Shown here one piece after another: positions 48,998 through 58,370 of a DNA stretch of 64,000 bases. Within the stretch, counting starts at the first letter, position 1, and each line of letters opens with the position of its first letter. The stretch lies in NCBI GenBank assembly GCA_900104855.1, contig FNSS01000001.1, forward strand, positions 8,007,001 through 8,071,000, written 5' to 3'. The position numbers and the translations under genes are program-made. The notes under the pieces are model-generated. The model was not told the origin of the DNA, did not search any database, and saw only the letters and a list, made by a program, of their open reading frames with translations. The DNA is from Rhizobiales bacterium GAS188 (GTDB lineage Bacteria; Pseudomonadota; Alphaproteobacteria; Rhizobiales; Beijerinckiaceae).

Positions 48998-50317
48998 ATG
49001 CTGATGAATCCGCAAACCGCCCTGCGCGCGCCGCTCATCGAGGTGAAGGGGTTGCGTCATCTCTACCATAAGGGCTCGACGCCCGATCTCGTGGTGCTCG
49101 ACGGGGTGGAGATGACCTTGCGTGAAGGCGAGATCGTTGCGCTCCTCGGGCGCTCGGGCTCGGGCAAGTCGACGCTGCTGCGCTCGATCGCCGGTCTCAT
49201 CAGGCCGACCGACGGCAGCGTCACCTTCGCCGGCACGCCGGTCACCGGCTGTTGCGAGGGCGTGTCGATGGTGTTCCAGTCCTTCGCCTTGTTCCCTTGG
49301 CTCACCGTGCAGGAGAATGTGGAAATCGGGCTCGAGGCGCGCGGCGTGCCGGCAGCCGATCGGCGCAAGAGCGCGCTGGCCGCCATCGATCTCATCGGCC
49401 TCGACGGTTTCGAGAACGCTTATCCCAAGGAGCTCTCGGGCGGCATGCGCCAGCGGGTCGGGTTGGCGCGCGCCCTCGTGGTGCACCCGCAAGTGCTGCT
49501 GATGGACGAGCCCTTCTCGGCGCTCGACGTGCTCACCGCCGAGACCTTGCGCACCGATCTCATCGATCTATGGACGGAAGGCCGGATGCCGATCAAGTCC
49601 ATCCTGATGGTGACCCATAATATCGAGGAGGCGGTGCTGATGTGCGATCGCGTCCTGGTGTTCTCCTCGAACCCCGGACGGATCGCAGCGGAGATCAAGG
49701 TCGAGCTGCCGCGCCCCAGAAGCCGCATGGAGCCGGCCTTCCGCGAGCTCGTCGACCGCATCTACGGCATCATGACGAAACGCCCGGTCGGCAAGCCGGC
49801 ACGTGAGGGCGCCTTCCCCGGCACCGGCCTCGGCATGTCGCTCAAATACGTCTCCAGCAACACCCTCGCAGGCCTCCTCGAGACGCTCGAAGCCAAGCCC
49901 TATGAGGGCAAGGCCGACCTCCCCCATCTCGCCCAGAGCCTGCAGATGGAGATCGACGATCTCTTTCCCATCGCCGAGACCTTGCAGCTCTTGCGCTTCG
50001 CCGAATTGGAGGAAGGCGATCTTCGCCTCACCCCGGCCGGGCGGCGCTTCGCCCATGGCGAGGTCGATGAGCGCAAGCGTCTGTTCGCCGAGCATCTCGT
50101 CACCTATGTGCCGATCGCCGGTCATATCAGGCGCGTGCTCGACGAGCGCCCGAGCCACCAGGCCCCGGCGACCCGCTTCCAGGAAGAGCTCGAAGATTAC
50201 ATGTCGCCCGAATTCGCCGGCGAAACCTTGCATGCGGTGGTCGCCTGGGGCCGCTATGGCGAGGTGTACGCCTATGACGAGCAGGCCGGAGCCTTCAGCC
50301 TCGAGAACCCCGCCTGA
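48998..50317 (+). CDS. NitT/TauT-like ABC ATPase with C-terminal extension
   Basis: A 439-residue ATPase. The nucleotide-binding domain has Walker A LLGRSGSGKSTLLRSIAGL, Q-loop VFQSFALFPWLTVQENVEIG, signature ELSGGMRQRVGLARALVV and Walker B VLLMDEPFSALD. After about residue 270 an AAA-associated C-terminal domain follows (LAQSLQMEIDDLFPIAETLQ, LLRFAELEEGDLRLTPAGRR), found in ATPases of this subfamily and possibly regulatory. It pairs with the fused permease just upstream. ATG 48998 or the next ATG at 49004. Confidence 0.9.
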   Translation: MLMNPQTALRAPLIEVKGLRHLYHKGSTPDLVVLDGVEMTLREGEIVALLGRSGSGKSTLLRSIAGLIRPTDGSVTFAGTPVTGCCEGVSMVFQSFALFPWLTVQENVEIGLEARGVPAADRRKSALAAIDLIGLDGFENAYPKELSGGMRQRVGLARALVVHPQVLLMDEPFSALDVLTAETLRTDLIDLWTEGRMPIKSILMVTHNIEEAVLMCDRVLVFSSNPGRIAAEIKVELPRPRSRMEPAFRELVDRIYGIMTKRPVGKPAREGAFPGTGLGMSLKYVSSNTLAGLLETLEAKPYEGKADLPHLAQSLQMEIDDLFPIAETLQLLRFAELEEGDLRLTPAGRRFAHGEVDERKRLFAEHLVTYVPIAGHIRRVLDERPSHQAPATRFQEELEDYMSPEFAGETLHAVVAWGRYGEVYAYDEQAGAFSLENPA

Positions 50318-50400
50318 GGCAGGCCTCGACCACGTCCAAGCAACTCGCGCGCCTACCTTCTCCCGCCCTGTTGCGGGACAAGGGAGCCGCCCTCAGAAAT

Positions 50401-51600
50401 TCAGGATTGCGCCATCATCAGCCTCGGCCCGGCCGCCCGGCGCTGGAAGAGTTGTCGCGACCACTTCGCCAAGCGGGGATGGCGGCGCAGATGCCCCTTC
50501 AGGCTCGCCTCGGCGGCCATCGGTAGGCCGCGCCAGGATCTCGCCTGGGTCAGCTCGAACAGCTTCAGGCGCTCGCCGCCCAGCCGGCGCTTGAACTCGT
50601 AATCGCCGATGGTGAAATCGAAACAGCCGCAGCCCTCGGCGCTCAATTGCTCGATGGTGCGGGTGATCACCAGCCGGCCGGGCGAGCATGACCTCCAGGC
50701 CTCTCCGGCATTGGAGATGCGCACCATCGAGAACACCTCGCTGTCGCGCACGCCCAATAGTGCCGCGACAACTTCTTCGCCTGCAAGCAGCACCGTCATC
50801 ACCGTATAGCCCGAGCCGAGGCCGCCGATCACGAGCTCGCGGTAGAAATTGGCGATATCGGGCGTGTCGAGGATATAGGGCAGGCCGAGCCCCCTGATAC
50901 GCCGCTCCTGCTGCTCCTCGATACGCCGCAGCACGCCGAGCGCGCTCTCGACGTCGGTAACACGCCGGAACTCCGTGCCGCCCAGGCGCTCGAAGACCCG
51001 CCAGCTCCGTTCGAGCTCCTTGCGGTAGGTGCGGCCGCGGTCGCGCTTGAACTCGTCATAGGAGGCGAGTTTCAGCACATTGCCATGCAGGCTCGAGGGC
51101 TGGCTTGCCGACAGAAGCGCGAGCGGATTGGGGCGTCCGGCGATCACGCCCGGCATCTTGGTCAACCGGATCGCATCGGCCTTGGGCAGATGGCGCTTGA
51201 GCGCCGCCCACAGCTTGCGCGCGCCTGCGACGCAATGGGGCGCCGCCGGACCGAGAAGCGGCGCGTTGTAATCGGTCACCCCGAGATCGGCGAACTCGAT
51301 CAGAATGCGCCCGTTCTGGCGCAGCTCGATCAGGGGCAACACCATGGCGAGCTGGCCGCGCGCCTCGTCACGAATGCTGGCCACGAGAGGAACCACGTGA
51401 GGGTGGCGGCCCGCCGTCTCGAACCAGGTCCCAAGCCAGGTGCGGTGCTGGAAGGGCGAAGCCGCAGCGAGCGACCCCGCCATGCCAAGCGTCCTCTCCG
51501 CATCCGCGAAGCTCTTTGCCACCGCGACGGAATATTCGTCGGTGCGAACCTCCTGACCCCATCCTCGAACATCGTACTCTACGCCAGCGGCGGTCAGCAT
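50401..51600 (-). CDS. CelD/BcsL-like GNAT acyltransferase
   Basis: A 399-residue protein of the Acetyltransf_6 type that acts in polysaccharide loci. It has ASPFQHRTWLGTWFETAGRH, FADLGVTDYNAPLLGPAAPH and the C-terminal GNAT part (VVAALLGVRDSEVFSMVRIS, FDFTIGDYEFKRRLGGERLK). ATG 51600 is chosen; an open frame runs to 51900 and would overlap the next gene. It is the last gene of a minus-strand trio with the JmjC-like and sugar transferase genes. The acyl acceptor is unknown. Confidence 0.82.
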   Translation of the reverse strand: MLTAAGVEYDVRGWGQEVRTDEYSVAVAKSFADAERTLGMAGSLAAASPFQHRTWLGTWFETAGRHPHVVPLVASIRDEARGQLAMVLPLIELRQNGRILIEFADLGVTDYNAPLLGPAAPHCVAGARKLWAALKRHLPKADAIRLTKMPGVIAGRPNPLALLSASQPSSLHGNVLKLASYDEFKRDRGRTYRKELERSWRVFERLGGTEFRRVTDVESALGVLRRIEEQQERRIRGLGLPYILDTPDIANFYRELVIGGLGSGYTVMTVLLAGEEVVAALLGVRDSEVFSMVRISNAGEAWRSCSPGRLVITRTIEQLSAEGCGCFDFTIGDYEFKRRLGGERLKLFELTQARSWRGLPMAAEASLKGHLRRHPRLAKWSRQLFQRRAAGPRLMMAQS

Positions 51601-51814
51601 GTGGTGCTTGTCCTCTCCGAAACGATTCTCTTGCAACACCGATATAAGAACAACATCCAATTTTCCGCGCCCCGGGCAAGCGCATGCCTCTCGCGAGCGG
51701 CTTGTCTCCCGGATTCGAGCCGGATGATCTTCAAGCCGGATGATCTTCAAGGAAGTAATCTTGGAGGCCGTTCGAGCCCTGCGCCGCGGACCCGTCGCGA
51801 CGCCGGTTCGAGCC

Positions 51815-52780
51815 TCAGCCTGCCGAGCCTGTCGCCTCGATGTCGAGGATCGCGCCCAACCTCGTGCGGTCGAGCTTGAAATCGACCGGCCGGCGGGCAC
51901 TGCGCTCCTTCTTCACCCAGCTCGTGTCGCGCAGCGCCCGTTGCAGGATCGCCTTGGCGTAGAAGCTCGGACCGCTGGTGGCGCGGCTCTTTGGCGTCAC
52001 CCCGAGGCGATTGCGCAAAATGGCATTGCCCATGGTGACGATATGCGAACGCCTGATATCCTCCGACCAGTATTCGAGCGTCATCGACACGTTCAGGCAG
52101 TCATGGTTCTCGACCCGGTGCGGCGCGTTGAGCGGCCAGTGCAGCATCTGGCCGGGCTCGAGCTCGAGCACCACGGCGTGGTCGTCGTACCACTCCTCAT
52201 AGGGCATATCGACCTCGACGCCGAACAGGGCGATGCCTTCGAGGTGCTTGGGAGTGAGGAAGGGCGCGGTCGGCGGATAGACATAGACGCGCTTGCTGCC
52301 GATGATCTGCCACAAGGCCTGACCCGGCAAGTCGGCATGATAATAGACCTGCGCCTTGGGTGAGGAGATCAGGATGCCGGCGCTGTGGTTGAAGCTCGAA
52401 AATCCCGGCATGCGCTGCGACCATTCCTGGAAGATCGCCTCGACGAGATCGGCATAGCTTGGATCGACGTCCTTGACGCGGCGCAGATTGAGCCACATGC
52501 GCCCGGCTTCGATGGCGGAGATGACCTCCTCGCCGCTCAGGCCCTGGATATCGCCCTCGCGCCAGAAGCGCCGCTCGCCCTTCGCGCCCATATGCACCAA
52601 GCTGTAATGCTGCTTCGGATAGATCTCGATCAGGCGCGCCAATTCCTGGCGTGAGAATAGCGGCGAGCGATGCAGCTCATGGGCGAGCCGGATCGGCTGG
52701 TTGCCGAAGAGCTCGGCGTGGCGCTCGGTCCAGTCGGTGAAGATCGGCTTTGCTTCCGGGGGCAGGCTGGTCGTCGGCAT
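51815..52780 (-). CDS. Cupin-like/JmjC-fold protein
   Basis: A 321-residue protein with a cupin-8/JmjC pattern. The likely Fe(II) ligands are in QVYYHADLPGQALWQIIGSK (HxD near residue 148) and LHWPLNAPHRVENHDCLNVS (second His near 218). Such proteins are 2-oxoglutarate dioxygenases, mostly hydroxylases of proteins or small molecules. The C-terminal ~60 residues are basic. It lies between the sugar transferase and the acyltransferase, so a role in glycan or glycan-machinery modification is possible. Confidence 0.78.
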   Translation of the reverse strand: MPTTSLPPEAKPIFTDWTERHAELFGNQPIRLAHELHRSPLFSRQELARLIEIYPKQHYSLVHMGAKGERRFWREGDIQGLSGEEVISAIEAGRMWLNLRRVKDVDPSYADLVEAIFQEWSQRMPGFSSFNHSAGILISSPKAQVYYHADLPGQALWQIIGSKRVYVYPPTAPFLTPKHLEGIALFGVEVDMPYEEWYDDHAVVLELEPGQMLHWPLNAPHRVENHDCLNVSMTLEYWSEDIRRSHIVTMGNAILRNRLGVTPKSRATSGPSFYAKAILQRALRDTSWVKKERSARRPVDFKLDRTRLGAILDIEATGSAG

Positions 52781-52903
52781 GGCAGTCCTTCCTAAGAAAG
52801 AATCCGGCTCAGCAACAGTTTCGAAAAGTGATCTTCAGCTCTTCGAAATAAGTGGTGCGATGGCAAAGACTAAAGGCAACGGCGCGTCTTTGCTGAAGCC
52901 GCG

Positions 52904-54430
52904 TCAATAGGCGTTGCGATAGGCTTTTCCCGACAGCACGGTCATCAGGATGATCCGCAGATCGAACCCGAAGGACCAATTGTCGATGTAGTGGAGGTCG
53001 TGCTCGACGCGAGCGCGCATCGTCTCGTCGGTCGCGGTCTCCCCGCGCAACCCGTTGACTTGCGCCCAGCCCGTGATGCCGGGCTTCACGTTGTGGCGGC
53101 GCGCATAGAGCGCGACCCGATCCTGGAAGGCATGGTCATGGGGCACGGCGTGCGGACGCGGGCCGACGAGCGACATTTCGCCCAGGAAGACGTTCAGGAG
53201 CTGCGGCAACTCGTCGAAGTTCCAGCGCCGCAGGAAACGGCCGATGGCGGTGATGCGCGCATCGTTCTTGGTGGCCTGCTGGAACTCGCCCTCCGAGGCG
53301 CCGATGGTCATGCTGCGGAACTTGAAGATCGGAAAAGGCTCCTGATTGAAGCCGTAGCGGCGCTGCACGAAGAACACCGGACCCGGCGTATCGAGCTTGA
53401 TCAGGATCGCGATCATCAGAAAGATCGGCGCGAGCAGAATGAGCGCGACCGTCGAGACCACGAGGTCGAAGAGGCGCTTCACCAGCACTTCCAGTACCGA
53501 AAGCGGCTCGCGCACCAGATTGAGCCCGAGCACCGGGCCGAGCCTGGAGATCTTCAGATCCTCGAAGCGGCTGAGGATCTTCTCCGGGTCGAGATGGATG
53601 GAGGCCGGCACGGTCAGGAAGGCCTCGATGCAACGCTCGATCGTCTCCTTGTCCGACCAGGGCAGCATAATGAAGACATCCTCTGGGCGCCGGAAACGCG
53701 CGACGCTGACCGCGAGCCGGATATCCTCGGCAAGCTCTTCCTCGCGACGCGAGCGATCGCCCTTCGCCCCGTCATCGCGCAGGAGCGACGCCCCCACGAT
53801 GCGCAGGCCGCAGGTCGTGCTCTCGCAACGGCTACGAAAGGTTTCGACATCCGCCTCGCGGCCGACCAGGAAGACTTGCCTCAAGGCCGCCACACCCCGT
53901 TCGGCGATCTCGCGCGCCACGCCGACGAGCAGGAGGCGCGCCAGCACGATCGAGCCGAAGCCGCAGACATAGAAGAGCAGGACCGCCCCGCGGGAGAAAT
54001 CGGCGGTGGCCTTGACCATGAAGCCGAGACCGAGAGCTGCGCAAAAGGCGACATTCCACAAGGTGAAGGCGCGCCGCAATCCGCTCGGAAAGGAAAGGAG
54101 GCTCTCGATCGAATAGGTGGAGCGGGAAGCGTTCGGCGCCGCGAACAGCAAGCCGATCACCAGCCCGGCCTCGGTGTAATTGCCGACGACTCCGGCCTCT
54201 CCATAGAAGACGACGTGATAGGCGAGGCCGACCACGATCGAGGAGGCGAGGATGGCCCCCATCTCGGTCAGGCAGGCGCCAAACGACAACAGCGAGCGCA
54301 ACAGGCCCGCCTGGCCGTGCGGCAGGAAGCTTCTGCGCCCGAACAGCCAGACGAGGAATGGCCGTTCTTGCCGTGACAGACCGCGCAATGCGCGCGGCGA
54401 GGGCGACGTGGCCGCTGTGTCAGCGAGCAT
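52904..54430 (-). CDS. Priming glycosyltransferase (undecaprenyl-phosphate sugar phosphotransferase)
   Basis: Transfers the first sugar-phosphate to undecaprenyl phosphate. The 508-residue protein has an N-terminal region of about four TM helices, a CoA-binding-like domain and the C-terminal bacterial sugar transferase domain: VKRLFDLVVSTVALILLAPI, FKFRSMTIGASEGE, FLRRWNFDELPQLLNVFLG and MSLVGPRPHAVPHDHAF. WcaJ/ExoY/GumD-like. ATG 54430 is used; the frame is open to 54640. It is divergent from the co-polymerase gene, the usual layout of a Wzx/Wzy locus, although no flippase or polymerase is yet seen. Confidence 0.92.
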   Translation of the reverse strand: MLADTAATSPSPRALRGLSRQERPFLVWLFGRRSFLPHGQAGLLRSLLSFGACLTEMGAILASSIVVGLAYHVVFYGEAGVVGNYTEAGLVIGLLFAAPNASRSTYSIESLLSFPSGLRRAFTLWNVAFCAALGLGFMVKATADFSRGAVLLFYVCGFGSIVLARLLLVGVAREIAERGVAALRQVFLVGREADVETFRSRCESTTCGLRIVGASLLRDDGAKGDRSRREEELAEDIRLAVSVARFRRPEDVFIMLPWSDKETIERCIEAFLTVPASIHLDPEKILSRFEDLKISRLGPVLGLNLVREPLSVLEVLVKRLFDLVVSTVALILLAPIFLMIAILIKLDTPGPVFFVQRRYGFNQEPFPIFKFRSMTIGASEGEFQQATKNDARITAIGRFLRRWNFDELPQLLNVFLGEMSLVGPRPHAVPHDHAFQDRVALYARRHNVKPGITGWAQVNGLRGETATDETMRARVEHDLHYIDNWSFGFDLRIILMTVLSGKAYRNAY

Positions 54431-54905
54431 GTGACGATCGATATACACGGGACACGCGATCCTATTTGACACATTCAGTGTTCCGGCTTCGCACGGAATC
54501 AGCGTTTCCGGGCTCGCCTGCCATGGAAGTGGCAAAAGGCGCGCCGCAGATGCCATCAGCGAATCGGGAGAGGGCGAGGCAGTACGCAGCCAGCCGCAAC
54601 AACACGCAGTCTTCAGCTTGCCGTCACGCAATCGCCGCAACGCGCAGCCCTGAAGCCGGCCGCCATCCAGTCCTCAGCCAGCCGTCAGGACGCCGGAAAT
54701 GCGGAAAAAGCTATAGATGTGCTTAACCAGGCGTGAACGAATATTCAACTCATGCGTGCCAGGATGCGGCCACGGCGTCGGCCAGACACTGGCTCACGCT
54801 TGCGCGAGGGCGCCCGCAAGCAACTTCCGTGCCACCATGATATGGTCTGGCCGGTCGCATGCGGCGGGCGCCACGCGCGACTCGATTGGAGCCTGGCCGA
54901 TACGC
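54431..54905. other. Divergent gap between sugar transferase and co-polymerase
   Basis: This 475-base gap has no credible gene. It has two ~22-base direct repeats, imperfect (4 differences), at 54607-54628 and 54668-54689. CTATAGAT at 54711-54718 resembles a -10 element for the plus-strand gene, but I see no convincing -35. Promoters for both strands should lie here. Confidence 0.4.
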
Positions 54906-57494
54906 ATGTCGATTCCCGTTCCACCGCGGCCTGCCGCAGAGGCCCCAAGATCTGAGGCCAATCCGGCTCTGGCCGGCACCACGGATTTGCGTGAGCTTTC
55001 CGCGCATCTGGCCGAGCGCTGGCGCCTGATCGTGGCCTGCGTTGTCGCAGCGCTTCTGCTCGCGGCCGGATATCTCTTCGTCTCTTCGCCACAATATCTC
55101 GCGCTGGCGTCGCTGCTGATCGACCCCCAGGCCAATGGCAGCCTGACCGCCGATACGGGCTTTTCACGCGGCGCGCCGGATACCAGCGTCGTCGAGAACG
55201 AGTTGAAGCTGGTCGTTGCCGATAACGTGCTGCGACGGGTGGTCGATCACGAAAACTTGATTTCCGACCCTGAATTCGGCCCGCAGCCGCCTGGTATCCT
55301 CAGCCGGCTCCTCACCCTCTTGGGGCGCGCGCCACCCTCGAGCGACGACCCTATGACCTCCGCCATCGGCACGTTGCGCGAGCACGTGTTCACGCGACGC
55401 TCCGAGCGGACCTTCGTGATCGATCTCGGCGTCTATGCTCGCGATCCGAAGAAGAGCGCCCACCTGACCGATGCGCTCGCTCAAGCCTTCATCGACGACC
55501 AGACGGCGGCCCGCGTCGCCATCGCGCGCCAGCAATCCGACGAGATTCGGACGCGGCTCGCCAGCCTGAAGTCGCAGATCGAGGCGGCCGAGACACGCGT
55601 CGAACAGTACAAAACCCAGCACAACATCTTCGACAGTGATGGCAAGCCGCTCTCCGCCCAGCAGCTCACCGATTCCGAGCGCGACCTGACGCAAGCCCAT
55701 CTCAGGGTCGTCGACGCCAAGGCGAGGCTCGACCAATTGCGCTCGAGCCTGGCGGCAGGGCGCGATCCCGCTGCCGTGCCGGAGGCGATGCGCTCGACCG
55801 CGGTCGAGCGCATCAAGACGCAGATCGCCGACATCATCCGCCAGCAGGCCAATCTGCGCACGACGCTCGGACCGCGCCATCCGGCCCTTCTCGAATCCGA
55901 GAACCAGCTGCGGGAGGCTCGCGCCCTCCTGCAGATGGAACTGACCCGCATCGCCGACGGGGCGCGCAACGACTACGACATTGCGCTGGCCAATGAGGCC
56001 GCCCTGCAGAAGCGCTTGGTCGAAACGCGCACCAAGACCTCCGGTATCAACGAGGCGATGGTGAAGATGCGGGAGCTGCAGCGCGACGTCGAGGTCAGCC
56101 ACGCCATCTATGATCGCTTCCTCAAGGCGAGCGGCTTCGTCGCCTCGGACCAGCTCGACACGCCGACCGCGCGCGTCTTCTCGGCCGCGGTCGTCCCGAC
56201 GCGACCCGAGAGCCCGAAGCGCCTCGCCGTGCTGTCGATCGCGCTCGCCGCGGGCCTCGGCCTCGGCCTTGGTCTTGCCCTGTTCGGGAGGTCGCGCAGC
56301 GTCTACCCCGCATCCCCGCAATCGGGACAAGAGACGCCGCGCGGCGGCCCAGCAGCGGGAACAGCGGCCTCGGCGGTCGCCGAGACCTCCTCTGGTCTTG
56401 CGGCCAAGGCCGAAGCCGCAGAGGTCCTTGCGGCGAAGGAGGAGACGCGAGCAGCCTCCGTGTCGCAAGCCGAATTTGCGACGCCGGTTGCGACGGATAT
56501 CACGCCGGCCGCGGCTGCGAGCCCGCCAGCTGCCCCCCTGGTCCTGAAGCAGGTCGTCACCTCGCCTTCGGTGTCGGCGAGCGAGCAAACGGCTCGGCAA
56601 GACCGCGAGCCTGTGCCTCGAGCCGCCCCGGCATTAGGAGATGCGGGTGAGCGCCCGGCGCCAGTACGGCCGCGAGAATCCTCCCAAGTACCATCCAAGG
56701 AGGTGCCGTCCAAGGAGGCAGACGCAGCTTCGCGCAGCTTCGCCTCTTCTGCCCCGCCGCCGCCGGATCGCTTCGACATCCCGGCTCTCGCAACCGCCGC
56801 GGACGCGGAGGCTTCGCTGACGACCAGGCTGCGCGTCGCCCGCGACAACCCGCAAGCACTGCTTCCGCATGCGCGCGAGGTCGAGCTGCATCCGAGCTCG
56901 GAATTCGCGAGGGTCATGCGTGAGCTGCGCCGGGCCCTCACCGCCGGCACGGACGCAAGGCTGCTGGTGGTGGCGATCGTCTCGGAGATGCGCGGCTGCG
57001 GAAAGTCGACGCTGGCCACCAATCTGGCACGCGCCTTCACCGATACCGGGGAGCGCGTTCTGATACTCGACGCCGACCGCCGCAATGCCAGCCTCACCCA
57101 GGCCATGGGCACCGACGCGCCCGAGGGCACCATCCGCCTTGCCGACGCCATGCGGCCCGTCTTCGCGCTCGACGGTTCCTGGCGCGCCGGCATCTTCCTC
57201 GCCTCGCTGGCGCTGGGCCGCGCCGAGCCGGGGCGCGCAGATGCCCGCATGCCGAGCTTTTCGGGGCCCAAGGCGCTGACGGACGTGCTGATCATCGATA
57301 CGCAGGCCGGCACGCGCGGACCAGCGCTTGGTCCGGACCTACCGATCGATGCGACGTTGATCATCGGGCCGGCGCTGCAGAGCCCGGCAAAGCCCCTCGC
57401 CTCCCCGGCCTTCGCCCATGTCAGGCTGGTCGCCGGACCAGGGGACCTCCACAGCAGTGCGGCGCCGCGCCGGCCGGCAACCGCGAATGCGTGA
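54906..57494 (+). CDS. Wzz/BY-kinase-like polysaccharide co-polymerase
   Basis: An 862-residue inner-membrane protein. Domains in order: first TM (WRLIVACVVAALLLAAGYLF, about residue 40), Wzz domain (ASLLIDPQANGSLTADTG), a long coiled coil (about 180-410), second TM (LAVLSIALAAGLGLGLGLAL, about 445), a ~180-residue Ala/Pro/Glu-rich linker, then a P-loop domain with Walker A VSEMRGCGKSTLATNLARAF, Walker A' VLILDADRRNA and Walker B VLIIDTQAG. This is the layout of a bacterial tyrosine kinase that controls chain length. Remarkably, no tyrosine occurs after the second TM except one in SVYPASP, so the usual C-terminal Tyr cluster is absent. Confidence 0.88.
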   Translation: MSIPVPPRPAAEAPRSEANPALAGTTDLRELSAHLAERWRLIVACVVAALLLAAGYLFVSSPQYLALASLLIDPQANGSLTADTGFSRGAPDTSVVENELKLVVADNVLRRVVDHENLISDPEFGPQPPGILSRLLTLLGRAPPSSDDPMTSAIGTLREHVFTRRSERTFVIDLGVYARDPKKSAHLTDALAQAFIDDQTAARVAIARQQSDEIRTRLASLKSQIEAAETRVEQYKTQHNIFDSDGKPLSAQQLTDSERDLTQAHLRVVDAKARLDQLRSSLAAGRDPAAVPEAMRSTAVERIKTQIADIIRQQANLRTTLGPRHPALLESENQLREARALLQMELTRIADGARNDYDIALANEAALQKRLVETRTKTSGINEAMVKMRELQRDVEVSHAIYDRFLKASGFVASDQLDTPTARVFSAAVVPTRPESPKRLAVLSIALAAGLGLGLGLALFGRSRSVYPASPQSGQETPRGGPAAGTAASAVAETSSGLAAKAEAAEVLAAKEETRAASVSQAEFATPVATDITPAAAASPPAAPLVLKQVVTSPSVSASEQTARQDREPVPRAAPALGDAGERPAPVRPRESSQVPSKEVPSKEADAASRSFASSAPPPPDRFDIPALATAADAEASLTTRLRVARDNPQALLPHAREVELHPSSEFARVMRELRRALTAGTDARLLVVAIVSEMRGCGKSTLATNLARAFTDTGERVLILDADRRNASLTQAMGTDAPEGTIRLADAMRPVFALDGSWRAGIFLASLALGRAEPGRADARMPSFSGPKALTDVLIIDTQAGTRGPALGPDLPIDATLIIGPALQSPAKPLASPAFAHVRLVAGPGDLHSSAAPRRPATANA

Positions 57495-57582
57495 GGCGGA
57501 AGGCCCGGCTCGAAACAAGATGATCGCGGTTCTCGGTCGGGGATTTTGAATCTCGGCGTCCGACCCGTTGCGGACGTTCAAC

Positions 57583-57612
57583 GCGGTGCAAAAATCAAGA
57601 ATATTGCACCGC
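57583..57612. terminator. Inverted repeat in the convergent gap
   Basis: GCGGTGCAA (57583-57591) and TTGCACCGC (57604-57612) pair perfectly around a 12-base AT-rich spacer, between the convergent co-polymerase and WYL genes. It may be a bidirectional terminator, though the loop is large and T-runs are weak. Confidence 0.4.
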
Positions 57613-57638
57613 TTAGCCTCTATGCGGCGCCGGAGTTG

Positions 57639-58352
57639 CTATTCGCCATCGGGGATCCGACCTGGGCCCATTTTGCGGGAGGCATCCTGCTTCAAAAAAT
57701 CCTGCGCCGTCTGACCCGGTGCCGCGTCGAATTTCGCTTCTAGTGGCGCGAAAGCGGACATTCGGTCGATCCGGAAAACGCGAAATCCCTCGCGGAGTTC
57801 GCACCAGGCAGCGAGCAACCAGACGGGGCCATAAAACGCCATGATCAAAGGACGGACTACACGCTCGGTCGATTGGCCATCGATGTCCTGATATGTGAAC
57901 CGTATCTTGCGTTGGTCGCGGATGGCGTGGCGCAGGGCCGCCTGATCGATTTTGATGGTATCACGGGCGTGATCGGCCGGTGCCCACAGCCTCACCAAAT
58001 CGAGCTGTCGACGTAACGAGTCCGGAGATACGGCTCCGACCTTGTCCATCACGGTGGCCGCCGCTGCGGCGAGTTCGGGATCGGCCCATGATTGCACGAT
58101 GCGCGCTCCCAACAGCAACGCTTCGATCTCGTTCTCATTGAACATGAGTGGAGGCAAATCAAAGCCCGGCCGCAAGATGTATCCAACGCCCGCCTCTCCG
58201 TCGATGGGGACGCCTCTCGAAACCATGTCGCTGATGTCTCGGTAAATCGTGCGTTCGGAAACCTCCAAGAGAGCGGCAAGATCGACCGCTCTCGTCGCCT
58301 TCTTCCGGCGCAATATCTGTATGATTTCGAAAAGACGATCAGCGCGGCGCAT
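57639..58352 (-). CDS. WYL-domain transcriptional regulator (YafY type)
   Basis: A 237-residue regulator. The N-terminal winged helix is MRRADRLFEIIQILRRKKAT with VSERTIYRDISDMVSRGVPI. The WYL domain is in the second half (FTYQDIDGQSTERVVRPLIM, VWLLAAWCELREGFRVFRID). Such proteins bind nucleic acid or nucleotides as ligands. It lies 18 bases after the metallo-beta-lactamase gene, same strand, and probably controls that operon. Confidence 0.9.
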   Translation of the reverse strand: MRRADRLFEIIQILRRKKATRAVDLAALLEVSERTIYRDISDMVSRGVPIDGEAGVGYILRPGFDLPPLMFNENEIEALLLGARIVQSWADPELAAAAATVMDKVGAVSPDSLRRQLDLVRLWAPADHARDTIKIDQAALRHAIRDQRKIRFTYQDIDGQSTERVVRPLIMAFYGPVWLLAAWCELREGFRVFRIDRMSAFAPLEAKFDAAPGQTAQDFLKQDASRKMGPGRIPDGE

Positions 58353-58370
58353 GCGGATTCCAAGCCGTCC

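Noticed and set aside
57546-57743. A 65-residue plus-strand frame after the co-polymerase gene
   Set aside because: It overlaps the end of the WYL gene and includes the inverted repeat; no start signal.
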